The position numbers and the translations under genes were made by a program. From positions 1 to 10,781 of the forward strand of contig JAUWHC010000050.1 of the NCBI GenBank assembly GCA_030606095.1: DNA of 10,781 nt, in the 5' to 3' direction. Below, piece by piece: positions 1 through 7,113 of the stretch. Under the pieces are notes generated by a model, which saw only the letters and a list, made by a program, of their open reading frames with translations, was not told the DNA's origin and did no database searches. The stretch's first letter is position 1. Each line of letters begins with the position of its first letter. The stretch comes from Promethearchaeota archaeon (GTDB lineage: Archaea > Asgardarchaeota > Lokiarchaeia > Sigyniarchaeales > SOKP01).

Positions 1-939
1 GAGGCTCGAAGATTCGGACTCCATTCTGCGATGCCTATATCCCACGCTTATAAAAGATGTCCTCATGGTATTTATCTTCCTCCTAATTTTGAGAAATACC
101 TTAAAGCCTCAAAAGAAGTAATGGAGATTGTTAATTCCTATTCAGATGTGTTTCAACAGGTAAGTATTGACGAGGCATACATAGACATATCAGATAAGTG
201 TCTAAATTATAAAGAAGTTAGAGATTTAGCTGAAATATTAAAAGACGAAGTTCAAAAAAAAGTAGGTATTACAATCTCGATTGGATGTGCTTCGACTAAA
301 TCTATAGCAAAAATTGCTTCTGATTGTAATAAACCTAATGGAATTACCGTAGTTGAACCCGAAAAAATAAAACTTTTTTTAAAAGATTTGGAGATTACTC
401 GTATTCCGGGAATTGGAAAAAAAACTAAATTGTATTACAATAAAAAAGGCATTAATACGATTGGAGATATTATTAATACTCCGCTCCATAAAATGATTCA
501 ATTGTTTGGTAAAAATGGTGAATGGGCTTGGAAAATTGCTATGGGTTTTGATAATAGTGAAGTGAAAGAATTTCACGGTGATAGAAAATCTATTAGCAAG
601 GAACGAACCTTTTATGAGGATACGGGTGATTTCAAAGTAATTTTGACTAAACTTGAAGAATTAAATAATAATATTCATAAAAAAGTAATTAAAAATAAGT
701 TATTTTATCGAACGTTAACTTTAAAAATAAGGCTTGAAGGATTTTTAACATACACTCGCTCAAAATCTTTTACTCATCATATTCAAGATAAGAATAAAGT
801 ATTGAGAGAAATTATTAACTTATTAAATCAATTTTCTATAATGAACAAGAAAGTTAGACTTATTGGCATTAAGTTATCAAATTTGGAAAAAAAATCGAAT
901 ATAACGCAAACTACATTATTAAATTATCTATTAGTATAA
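1..939 (+). CDS. dinB: DNA polymerase IV (Y-family, DinB/Dpo4-like), 5' truncated by window edge
   Basis: This is a translesion DNA polymerase that copies past damaged bases with low fidelity. The reading frame is open from base 1 (E-A-R-R-F-G-L-H-S-A-M-P), so the Met at base 31 is internal. The first metal-binding motif and steric-gate residue, some 45 residues, lie outside the window. Counting from the Met at base 31, the catalytic palm motif SIDEAYID is at residues 45-52, with the metal-binding Asp-Glu. A helix-hairpin-helix thumb segment (RIPGIGKKTK) is at 124-133, and the KSISKERTF linker into the little-finger domain is at 186-194. The little finger runs to about 285. The last residues, QTTLLNYL (293-300), fit a PCNA-interacting peptide (Q-x-x-L-x-x-Y-L), as in archaeal Dpo4. 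The 312 residues in the window plus the missing part match the usual ~350. It converges on the nucleotidase gene, with 15 bases between stops. Family assignment is secure. Confidence 0.95.
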   Translation, partial: EARRFGLHSAMPISHAYKRCPHGIYLPPNFEKYLKASKEVMEIVNSYSDVFQQVSIDEAYIDISDKCLNYKEVRDLAEILKDEVQKKVGITISIGCASTKSIAKIASDCNKPNGITVVEPEKIKLFLKDLEITRIPGIGKKTKLYYNKKGINTIGDIINTPLHKMIQLFGKNGEWAWKIAMGFDNSEVKEFHGDRKSISKERTFYEDTGDFKVILTKLEELNNNIHKKVIKNKLFYRTLTLKIRLEGFLTYTRSKSFTHHIQDKNKVLREIINLLNQFSIMNKKVRLIGIKLSNLEKKSNITQTTLLNYLLV

Positions 940-954
940 ATTTCTTTAATTTTG

Positions 955-1884
955 TTATATTTTCTCAAAAAGATCATTTTTATTAATAATATTTAGCACT
1001 TCACTGTGTAAAATTCCATTAGAAGCAAGAAATCCAGGAGTAGGTAATAAACATTTTTCATTTTCATACTTTATACTTTTTCCATTAAAATCAGTTACTT
1101 TTCCACCTGCTTCTCTTAATATCAAATCTCCAGGACAGTAATCCCATGAATAAGGATGATAGTTAATTGGACGTAGATAAATATCTGCTGTTCCATCAGC
1201 GACCTTACAGAACTTTCCCATGCTATCCATTTGTATTCTATTTGTAATTCCCGCAATATCAATGAATTTTAATGTCCATGGCTGATCATAATGTAGAGAA
1301 TGCAGAAATCTCGCTTTATTAAGATTCTTTTGATTACTTACTTTAATTAATATGAAATCATTTTCTCCGTAGGATGACTTTGCTCCTTGACCTTTCTCTG
1401 CTACGAAAATTGCTTTCCCTCTTTCATCATAATTTGGTATTCCGATTGCACCAACACATAAATCTGACTGAACCATAAAACTAATTCCAATGGCATAAGA
1501 TAAACCTTTTTGAAATCCTTTCGTACCATCTATTGGGTCAATTGTCCATTGTCTTTTGGATGGTGATCCACGATAACTTATAATTTTTTTGATATTACCT
1601 ATTTTCTCAAGATTTAATGAATTATAACATTCCATTATTACTTCCATTGCTTTTTTATCAACAAAAACACTATCCTCTTCTTCAGCAATAATTTGATCTT
1701 CTGGGAAATATTCTTTTAATTTTGATATAATAAAAATCTGAGAAGCATAATCAGCTAATGTAACTGGTGAATCATCTTGTTTTTGAAATGATTGAAAACC
1801 TTCTTTTCTGAACCATTCAGTAATTTTACTAGCATTTTTGATAAGATCAGCTGCTAAATTTAATTCTTCTTTATATCGAGACAT
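955..1884 (-). CDS. 3'(2'),5'-bisphosphate nucleotidase, HAL2/CysQ type (inositol monophosphatase superfamily)
   Basis: Likely a magnesium-dependent, lithium-sensitive-type phosphatase that removes the 3'-phosphate from PAP (and possibly PAPS), clearing the by-product of sulfate transfer; it should be cytosolic. Superfamily motifs occur in order: VTLAD at residues 41-45, the metal-binding Glu cluster EEE at 68-70, DPIDGT at 116-121 with both metal-binding Asps, and WDYCPGD at 247-253. The sequence around the second motif, W-T-I-D-P-I-D-G-T-K-G-F, with the following long loop, is more like HAL2/SAL1 than inositol monophosphatase or fructose bisphosphatase. At 309 residues it is somewhat shorter than yeast Hal2 (~357). 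The ATG start at 1884 gives the usual N-terminal helix. It is divergent from the URO-D gene across 139 bases. Substrate preference among PAP, PAPS and inositol polyphosphates cannot be read from the sequence. Confidence 0.88.
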   Translation of the reverse strand: MSRYKEELNLAADLIKNASKITEWFRKEGFQSFQKQDDSPVTLADYASQIFIISKLKEYFPEDQIIAEEEDSVFVDKKAMEVIMECYNSLNLEKIGNIKKIISYRGSPSKRQWTIDPIDGTKGFQKGLSYAIGISFMVQSDLCVGAIGIPNYDERGKAIFVAEKGQGAKSSYGENDFILIKVSNQKNLNKARFLHSLHYDQPWTLKFIDIAGITNRIQMDSMGKFCKVADGTADIYLRPINYHPYSWDYCPGDLILREAGGKVTDFNGKSIKYENEKCLLPTPGFLASNGILHSEVLNIINKNDLFEKI

Positions 1885-1931
1885 TATAATATATAGATTT
1901 ATTTTTTTCTTTAAGTAATATTTAGTTTAAG

Positions 1932-1950
1932 TTTAAATTAAAAATTTAAA
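1932..1950. repeat. Perfect AT-only inverted repeat in divergent promoter region
   Basis: TTTAAATT at 1932-1939 is the exact reverse complement of AATTTAAA at 1943-1950, with a 3-base AAA spacer. It lies between the divergent nucleotidase and URO-D genes, about 48 bases from the first and 74 from the second start codon. It could be an operator for a dimeric regulator. In DNA this AT-rich, chance is a serious alternative. Confidence 0.35.
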
Positions 1951-1966
1951 TCTCAAAATTAAATTA

Positions 1967-1974
1967 TTTATATG
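1967..1974 (+). promoter_or_regulatory. Candidate TATA box for the URO-D gene
   Basis: TTTATATG stands about 50 bases before the chosen ATG at 2024. With archaeal spacing, transcription would start near base 1998 and leave a leader of about 26 bases. The assignment rests on motif and position only, in a region where AT-rich matches are common. Confidence 0.3.
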
Positions 1975-2023
1975 TAAATGAAGGAGTAAAATTCTTTAAA
2001 AATTTTTTCCGAATTTGGTTATC

Positions 2024-3163
2024 ATGTTGAGTAAAGAGTTAACTTTACGAAAAAGAATTTTAAATACATTTGAATATAAAAAGATAAATAGAATCGTATT
2101 CAGTCCGCGTTTATATTATTGGTACTTAGGGAATAAACTTCATTTAAAGCTAACAGCAAATAAGAGATATTTTGCGAATATCCCTTCCCATTATTTAGGT
2201 AAAACACAGTATGAAATTTATACACTTTTGGGAGCGAGTCCTAGATATGTGTTTGAAACTTTCTATTTTCCACTGTATCGGGAAAAAATAGAATCAAAGG
2301 CAGAAATTATAATTAGAGAACAAAAAGGAGCAAAACCTTCTGAAATAGTTACTTCATATAAAACACCAATCGGTAGCCTTAGGAAAATTACTAAGAATGG
2401 TCATATCATAGAATATCCAGTTAAATCTTTAAATGATATTAAAATAATGAAATATATTCTAAATAATACTAGATTTCAATTTCTTGATAGAAACTACAAA
2501 AAGGCTGAAGTACTTCTTGGAAATAATGGCATCCCATGTACCTTTTTCCCTCGATCTCCTTATATGAGCTTAATTGTAGATTATATGGGGTTTTCGAAAA
2601 CGATTATCTTTTTAAAAAAATTTCCAAGTCAACTAGAAACTTTTATGAAATTTATTGATGAATGGGATAACGATATGTATGAAAATTTGGCAAATTCACC
2701 ATTAAAAATTATAAATTTCGGAGAAAACATTGATGCTAACTTATCTCCGCCCCCATATTTTGAAAAGTTTTTAATACCTTATTATAAAAAACGAGTTAAA
2801 CAATTCCATGACGCTAGAAAAATTTGTCATATCCATATTGATGGTTCAATTAAAGATTTGTTACCCTATTTAGCTGATTTACCATTTGATGGTTTGGAAG
2901 CGCTTACAGCAAAACCTCAAGGAGATGTTACATTAAATGAAATAAAAGATTCTATCGGTGATAAAATATTATTAGACGGCGTACCATCTATTCTTTTTTT
3001 ACCTCAATATTCAATTAAGTATGTAAAGGATTATACACAAAAGGTATTGGATCTATTTTCACCCAATTTAATTTTAGGTGTGTCAGATGAATTACCTCCA
3101 AATGGAGATATCTCTAAAATTAAAATGATGGTAGATGTTATTAATTCCTTTGAGGTATCTTGA
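2024..3163 (+). CDS. Uroporphyrinogen decarboxylase (URO-D) superfamily protein, not HemE
   Basis: A 379-residue TIM-barrel protein of the URO-D superfamily, which includes heme-pathway decarboxylases and corrinoid-dependent methyltransferases (MtaA/MtbA type). Seen in the sequence: the N-terminal L-T-L-R-K-R-I-L-N-T-F helix typical of the superfamily, GENID at 233-237 followed by S-P-P-P-Y-F and a helix, then CHIHIDG at 268-274 and the D-G-L-E-A-L-T segment after it. His269, His271 and Asp273 sit where the MtaA/MtbA group carries zinc ligands on this strand. The N-terminal arginine-rich motif of true uroporphyrinogen decarboxylase is absent, so porphyrin chemistry is unlikely. A methyl transfer role is possible, but no corrinoid protein gene is visible beside it. 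I chose ATG 2024 over the in-frame TTG at 2015, because neither has a clear ribosome site and the family motif begins right after the ATG. Confidence 0.82.
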   Translation: MLSKELTLRKRILNTFEYKKINRIVFSPRLYYWYLGNKLHLKLTANKRYFANIPSHYLGKTQYEIYTLLGASPRYVFETFYFPLYREKIESKAEIIIREQKGAKPSEIVTSYKTPIGSLRKITKNGHIIEYPVKSLNDIKIMKYILNNTRFQFLDRNYKKAEVLLGNNGIPCTFFPRSPYMSLIVDYMGFSKTIIFLKKFPSQLETFMKFIDEWDNDMYENLANSPLKIINFGENIDANLSPPPYFEKFLIPYYKKRVKQFHDARKICHIHIDGSIKDLLPYLADLPFDGLEALTAKPQGDVTLNEIKDSIGDKILLDGVPSILFLPQYSIKYVKDYTQKVLDLFSPNLILGVSDELPPNGDISKIKMMVDVINSFEVS

Positions 3164-3231
3164 TAAAAAATAAAAATTCTTATTAATAAATTATCAATTC
3201 TATTAATCAAATTTATTTCTTAGAAACTCAA

Positions 3232-3241
3232 TATATAAATA
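3232..3241 (+). promoter_or_regulatory. TATA box of the seven-helix membrane protein gene (likely leaderless)
   Basis: TATATAAATA, preceded by an A-rich stretch that could serve as a BRE, is centred about 27 bases before the ATG at 3264. This is the archaeal TATA-to-start-site distance, so the transcript probably begins at or next to the start codon. This agrees with the lack of any Shine-Dalgarno sequence before that ATG. Confidence 0.55.
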
Positions 3242-3263
3242 CTTCTACTTTTTAATAATTTAT

Positions 3264-4022
3264 ATGACTATCTTACAATTCAATGTCTTACAATTCGTTG
3301 GGATGATTTTTGAAACTTTCATTATTTTAGTAGCCTTGATTTTTCTAGTCTTAATCCTAATGAAATATTACGAAAAGAAACACCAGTTAACTCTGTATCT
3401 CTTCTTAATTTTCCTAAGCTATGTAATTGCAATTGTATTTTCTTGGTTATCGAAGGTTATTGTACTATATTCTGGAATCGATTATGTATATAACACCTAC
3501 CTTCCAGATCCTGGTACACCATTGTCGTGGATTCTATTTAGAATAATTGATTTTAGAATAAGTTTTGTCTTCTTATCTATTGGTATCTATCTCTCTTACA
3601 TTTTCAAAGTAAAAGTTTTCGGAAAAGGATACAATAAGGTTTTGAGAATTATCATAACACTTTATGCTATTATTACCACGGGATTTGCTTTATTTGTATA
3701 TCAGAGAGGAAATACACTGTACGATGTTTATGCTTTTCTATTTATTTTCATATTTATGGCAATAATTTACATACCCTTTTTCATTGAATCCTTTCAATCG
3801 TATAAAGGTACAGATAATAAGGTCTTTAAAACAGCCTTTTTCTCTTTAGCAATAATGGCTATTTTCTTTATTCTTGTGCCTTTAAGTTTTTTAATTGATC
3901 GGATACTTATTTTAGCAGGAGGTCCGGGATTTTCGTTATTCTACTTTTTAGCTTGGATTTTCGTTATTTTTGCCATTTTAGGTGCTTACTTTGGATACAT
4001 TAGACCAAAAAGCGAAAAATAG
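3264..4022 (+). CDS. Seven-helix integral membrane protein, function unknown
   Basis: I do not recognise a named family. The 252 residues contain seven hydrophobic spans at about 11-33, 42-65, 88-114, 125-146, 153-175, 187-211 and 222-246, with short polar loops and a basic tail (R-P-K-S-E-K). Basic residues after spans 1 (K-Y-Y-E-K-K-H) and 3 (K-V-K-V-F-G-K-G) and at the C-terminus suggest those parts are cytoplasmic and the N-terminus is outside. The longest outer loop, between spans 2 and 3, contains Y-L-P-D-P-G-T-P. The seventh helix has no lysine, so it is not a retinal-binding rhodopsin. There is no signal peptide beyond the first helix. It has its own TATA box and a T8 tract after the stop. 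The next gene downstream encodes a longin/roadblock-like protein, an arrangement that hints at a membrane sensor or trafficking partner, though this is inference. Confidence 0.7.
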   Translation: MTILQFNVLQFVGMIFETFIILVALIFLVLILMKYYEKKHQLTLYLFLIFLSYVIAIVFSWLSKVIVLYSGIDYVYNTYLPDPGTPLSWILFRIIDFRISFVFLSIGIYLSYIFKVKVFGKGYNKVLRIIITLYAIITTGFALFVYQRGNTLYDVYAFLFIFIFMAIIYIPFFIESFQSYKGTDNKVFKTAFFSLAIMAIFFILVPLSFLIDRILILAGGPGFSLFYFLAWIFVIFAILGAYFGYIRPKSEK

Positions 4023-4036
4023 ATTAACTTTAAACC

Positions 4037-4044
4037 TTTTTTTT
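4037..4044 (+). terminator. T-tract terminator after the membrane protein gene
   Basis: Eight consecutive T residues begin 15 bases after the stop codon and have no hairpin in front. This is the usual form of archaeal intrinsic termination. It separates the membrane protein transcript from the longin-like gene, which has a TATA-like stretch (around 4046-4060) right after it. Confidence 0.5.
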
Positions 4045-4085
4045 CTTATATTATTATTAAAAGACTAATATTTGAATTTGGATGT

Positions 4086-4090
4086 GGTGA
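4086..4090 (+). promoter_or_regulatory. Shine-Dalgarno site that fixes an ATT start
   Basis: GGTGA is a strong archaeal Shine-Dalgarno core (complement of the 16S 3' end). It lies six bases before ATT 4097 and overlaps the in-frame TGA stop at 4088-4090. It is about 80 bases from the first ATG (4172), so it supports initiation near 4097 rather than at the ATG. Confidence 0.6.
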
Positions 4091-4096
4091 TTACCC

Positions 4097-4507
4097 ATTA
4101 AAGTATTACAAGATATTTGGATTCTTACAGAAAATGGAATCGTTCTTTATCATCGCAAATTTGACGAAAATATGGACGATCAACTTTTTGGTGGGTTAAT
4201 GGCTGCATTAAATTCATTTGCTGAAGAACTTGTTAATAAAGGATTATCTAATTTTGAATTACAAGATAAACGATATACTCTGTTAAAAAAAAATGAAATA
4301 CTATTTATAGCAAATTCAGCGAAAAAAGTAAAAGAAAAAAAAGTTATGCAAGAAATGTTATTTATTGCTAGCAAATTTTTCGATCTATACTCAGAGGACA
4401 TTTTGCTTAACTGGGATCATGATGTAAGAGTTTTTATGAATTTTGAAAAAGAAATCGAAGATAGCTTAGAAGAAACGATTAAAAAATTCCAAGATGCTTT
4501 TTGGTGA
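4097..4507 (+). CDS. Longin/roadblock-like small protein, apparent ATT start
   Basis: A small alpha/beta protein resembling the longin- and roadblock-type proteins that are abundant in Asgard archaea, where they are thought to partner with small GTPases. The match is by pattern: an opening strand pair D-I-W-I-L-T-E-N-G-I-V-L-Y-H-R, then F-D-E-N-M-D-D-Q-L-F-G-G-L-M-A-A-L-N-S-F helix, a central hairpin around K-R-Y-T-L-L-K-K-N-E-I-L-F-I-A, and two C-terminal helices ending in K-F-Q-D-A-F-W. The first two strands are encoded upstream of the only ATG (4172, residue 26). The frame there is open back to TGA 4088 without ATG, GTG or TTG. The likely start is ATT 4097, six bases after GGTGA; TTA 4091 is the other candidate. 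From 4097 the protein is 136 residues. It has no signal peptide or membrane span, so it is probably cytosolic. Confidence 0.72.
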   Translation: MKVLQDIWILTENGIVLYHRKFDENMDDQLFGGLMAALNSFAEELVNKGLSNFELQDKRYTLLKKNEILFIANSAKKVKEKKVMQEMLFIASKFFDLYSEDILLNWDHDVRVFMNFEKEIEDSLEETIKKFQDAFW

Positions 4508-4623
4508 GCCATTTTATAATAGCTTCTCTATCGAATAACTTTCATTATATCTATTTATTAATTCTTCCATAGTTTATAATTATAATGCGAATATGTTTAA
4601 TCTTTTATGGAATATAATCTAAA

Positions 4624-4633
4624 CTTATAATAA
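4624..4633 (+). promoter_or_regulatory. Candidate TATA box for the 117-residue protein gene
   Basis: CTTATAATAA is centred about 42 bases before the ATG at 4670. This would place the transcript start near 4655, just ahead of a GTGA ribosome site at 4656-4659. The rest of the 162-base gap after the longin-like gene shows only AT-rich sequence with no recognisable gene. Confidence 0.3.
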
Positions 4634-4669
4634 AGATAATTAACTCGATGAATTAGTGAATTTTAAAAA

Positions 4670-5023
4670 ATGAAATCAATTGGTCTTGTGTTTTTATACG
4701 ATCGAAATTTAGGAGCTCCAGATGAAGTCTCAAAAAAGTTTAGTGAATTTTTCTCATTTGTTTCTGAAAACCTCGTACTAGAAGATTTAGTTAAGTTTCC
4801 AAAACTGAAGGAAATTATAGATTCAAGAAAAATATATTGGGCGGGAATTAAACAAAATTTTGAAACAATTCTGGAAGATCATGACGCTATTGGTAAAATT
4901 GCCTGGAAAGTATTTAGTGATTATTCAAGAATCGAACCTTCTGAGGAAGTTAAATCACTAGTTTACGATAGTGATAAAGTACCTTGGAAATTTACTTTAC
5001 TGGTATGTGTTCTCTATGAATAA
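4670..5023 (+). CDS. Hypothetical protein, 117 residues, unrecognised family
   Basis: I do not recognise this protein. It starts with a hydrophobic strand (M-K-S-I-G-L-V-F-L-Y-D), has a mixed charged and aromatic middle that looks helical (residues 17-60), and ends with a second hydrophobic strand (F-T-L-L-V-C-V-L-Y-E). This looks like a compact, soluble alpha/beta domain whose first and last strands may pair. It has no signal peptide, membrane span, Cys cluster or nucleotide-binding motif. An in-frame TAA at 4664 and GTGA at 4656-4659 support the ATG at 4670. Codon use and base composition match its neighbours. It follows the longin-like gene by 162 bases and has its own possible promoter. 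It converges on the DapA-like/kinase gene with two bases between the stops. Its opening strand resembles the start of longin-type proteins, but I cannot support that assignment. Confidence 0.6.
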   Translation: MKSIGLVFLYDRNLGAPDEVSKKFSEFFSFVSENLVLEDLVKFPKLKEIIDSRKIYWAGIKQNFETILEDHDAIGKIAWKVFSDYSRIEPSEEVKSLVYDSDKVPWKFTLLVCVLYE

Positions 5024-5025
5024 GT

Positions 5026-7107
5026 TTAGGTATTAATAATTCTTTCTATTTCTTTAACATATGAATTTATTAATTCATCTCTTTCATTAAATGAATTAGA
5101 ACTTTCTAAATTGGTTAAATTACCATATAATGAATTATAATTCTTTAAAAACCATAATAATGAGTAAATATCAATTTTTTTGAAAAAGTCTTGCCCAATA
5201 TTGCAATTTTTCTTATACCCGTTATAAAAAGATTCTCTAATATCAATGTTATTTATAGGTTTTAAGGTATAAAATTCCATTTTTGCAAAGTCTTGTGCCC
5301 TAACACCAACTCGCCAATTATCAAAATCTATAACCCCATTTATCTGGATTTTGTTAGGGGAATCCTTTACTATTAGATTTGTCCATTGAAAATCGTTGTG
5401 AAGTACAACTGGTTCGTTTTCTTCTTCTAATAAAGATATATTATCCTTTAAAAATATCTTTATTTCATTATCATAACCAAGTTTTTTTCTACTTGCTTCT
5501 TGGCTCTCCCTTTTAAATTCTGAATTAATAAGTTCTAACCAATTAATTTCTGATATTTTACCTATATTATAAATGTGCTCTTGAAATGAATTAAAAGATA
5601 TTGTATGCAATTTCCCCAAAATTTCTCCTAAATTATTAAACAAAGTTAAGAATTTGGACTTGGAAAAGCTTAAATCCTCTTTACTATATTGGTTAAATAA
5701 ATCTTTTAAAGACTTGCCGCGGACATATTCTTGGATAGTAAAAATATATGGAATAACTTCTTTAGTTTCATCAAAATAAACTAGATTTGCTACTGGTATA
5801 ATAGGGGGGTTATCGCTACTAAATTGGTAGTCTCCTTTCCTGATCGAAACGATTTTTTTTATTCTTTCTCTAAGATCAAAGGAATTGGAATTTAGCGACC
5901 CGTCTAAGAAAGGAAATAGAAGTTTTTCTTTTACAATATTTTCATATTGAAAAGATTTTAAGGTTCGGAATTTGAAGATTAACTGACTCTTTTCAAAATT
6001 TACTCTGTATATTGTGTTTATATCAGCATTAAAAGGGCCAATAACCTTCTTTATGTTACCTTGAGAAAGGAGGCCTTCTACATTAGAAAATATATTTATC
6101 ATATCATCTAATTGATATATATTATCTCTCCCTAAGGAAAATAATTTATAAATATACTTTTGATTTATTAAATAGTTCACATATGCTTCTATTCTTTCTT
6201 TTGTGATTTTATCGAGGGTCCCTTTTAAATTTGGACTTAAAATATTTAATTCTTCTATTAAATTTGGTGAAAAACTTTTATATAAATATAAAAACGCATA
6301 TTTCAAGCCTCGTTGTTCTTTTCCATCTTGAGCTTTAATATCATATAATTTATTTCTAATATCATCTATTTGTTCTTGAAGTTGATGTAAATCTAAAATC
6401 TTTTCCTCAATTGCACAAAAATATAACTTTGAACTTAAATTAACTAAGTTGCTAACACAGGGAACAATTCCAACATATTTTCTTAGGTCTAAAGGAACTA
6501 GTTGAAGGAATTTCTGAAAAGTTTCTTCGTTTTCACATAATAACGAAAATTTTTCATTTATTAGCTTTATATATGATTTGCAATAATTTATGTTATCACA
6601 AGAGTCAATCAATCCAGAAAAATTATCATAATTAGCCAATTCCTTAACAATAGAAGGGTTAATTTCATTTCCAGCAAATATCTCACGATTATTGTGGATA
6701 TAAATATGGTTATCGATGCTAACAGTTCCTAAAATGTATTCTAAATAGGAATTAACGTCTTCAATTTTTTCTAAATAAGGTGGGGCTATTACAAAATTAA
6801 GGGTACTATATTTTTTTCCTAACTCCTCTAATTGGTCGACTATTCGATCCTTATTATTTCCAAATATTCCTACAATTAACGGAGTCTTTTTACCAGTGAC
6901 TTCTAATGTTAATTTTATCAATTTAATTTTTTCTTCTATTTTATCTGAAAAATAAAACCCAGCACCTTTAGTCCCAAATAAATAAATTGAATCCGCTCCG
7001 TTCACGAGTAGATGACGAGTTAGTAATGAATGAAGCTCAGTATTAACCTTTAAATCTTTATTAAAAAAAGTGAGTGATGGAACAATAACACCACGGATTT
7101 TAGTCAT
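5026..7107 (-). CDS. Fusion of a DapA-like TIM barrel (probably inactive as a lyase) with an APH/choline-kinase-type phosphotransferase
   Basis: A 693-residue two-domain protein. Residues 1 to ~310 resemble the dihydrodipicolinate synthase/N-acetylneuraminate lyase family: start I-R-G-V-I-V-P-S-L-T-F-F, GTKGAG at 45-50 in place of GTTGE, then P-L-I-V-G-I-F-G. The segment that normally reads G-I-K-D-S reads G-L-I-D-S (165-169), so Ile167 replaces the Schiff-base lysine, and His138 replaces the catalytic Tyr. Residues ~340-693 form a phosphotransferase fold: Lys379 on the nucleotide-binding strand, hinge T-I-Q-E-Y-V-R-G (457-464), catalytic loop HNDFQWTN (570-577, Asp572 and Asn577), and metal-binding Asp594 in VIDFDNW. 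The kinase half looks competent; its substrate is unknown but could be a sugar, amine or polyol. GAGGAT, six bases before the ATG, supports the start. It lies 255 bases downstream of the dehydrogenase-aldolase gene on the same strand. Confidence 0.82.
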   Translation of the reverse strand: MTKIRGVIVPSLTFFNKDLKVNTELHSLLTRHLLVNGADSIYLFGTKGAGFYFSDKIEEKIKLIKLTLEVTGKKTPLIVGIFGNNKDRIVDQLEELGKKYSTLNFVIAPPYLEKIEDVNSYLEYILGTVSIDNHIYIHNNREIFAGNEINPSIVKELANYDNFSGLIDSCDNINYCKSYIKLINEKFSLLCENEETFQKFLQLVPLDLRKYVGIVPCVSNLVNLSSKLYFCAIEEKILDLHQLQEQIDDIRNKLYDIKAQDGKEQRGLKYAFLYLYKSFSPNLIEELNILSPNLKGTLDKITKERIEAYVNYLINQKYIYKLFSLGRDNIYQLDDMINIFSNVEGLLSQGNIKKVIGPFNADINTIYRVNFEKSQLIFKFRTLKSFQYENIVKEKLLFPFLDGSLNSNSFDLRERIKKIVSIRKGDYQFSSDNPPIIPVANLVYFDETKEVIPYIFTIQEYVRGKSLKDLFNQYSKEDLSFSKSKFLTLFNNLGEILGKLHTISFNSFQEHIYNIGKISEINWLELINSEFKRESQEASRKKLGYDNEIKIFLKDNISLLEEENEPVVLHNDFQWTNLIVKDSPNKIQINGVIDFDNWRVGVRAQDFAKMEFYTLKPINNIDIRESFYNGYKKNCNIGQDFFKKIDIYSLLWFLKNYNSLYGNLTNLESSNSFNERDELINSYVKEIERIINT

Positions 7108-7113
7108 ACTGAT

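Noticed and set aside
379..576. 65-codon ORF on the - strand within the DNA polymerase gene
   Set aside because: It lies wholly inside the well-supported DinB frame, is rich in Phe and Ser as expected for an antisense of AT-rich code, and has no recognisable domain.
2024..3163. Heme-pathway uroporphyrinogen decarboxylase (HemE)
   Set aside because: The N-terminal arginine-rich substrate motif of HemE is missing. Only the superfamily barrel features are present.
3264..4022. Microbial rhodopsin as the identity of the seven-helix protein
   Set aside because: The seventh helix has no lysine to bind retinal, and the third helix lacks the usual proton-acceptor pattern.
4180..4401. 73-codon ORF on the - strand within the longin-like gene
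   Set aside because: It is antisense to a frame with clear family character, and its runs of Phe and Asn/Ser are typical of a shadow ORF.
5026..7107. Active dihydrodipicolinate synthase in lysine biosynthesis
   Set aside because: The Schiff-base lysine, catalytic tyrosine and GTTGE motif are all replaced, and no other lysine-pathway genes are nearby.
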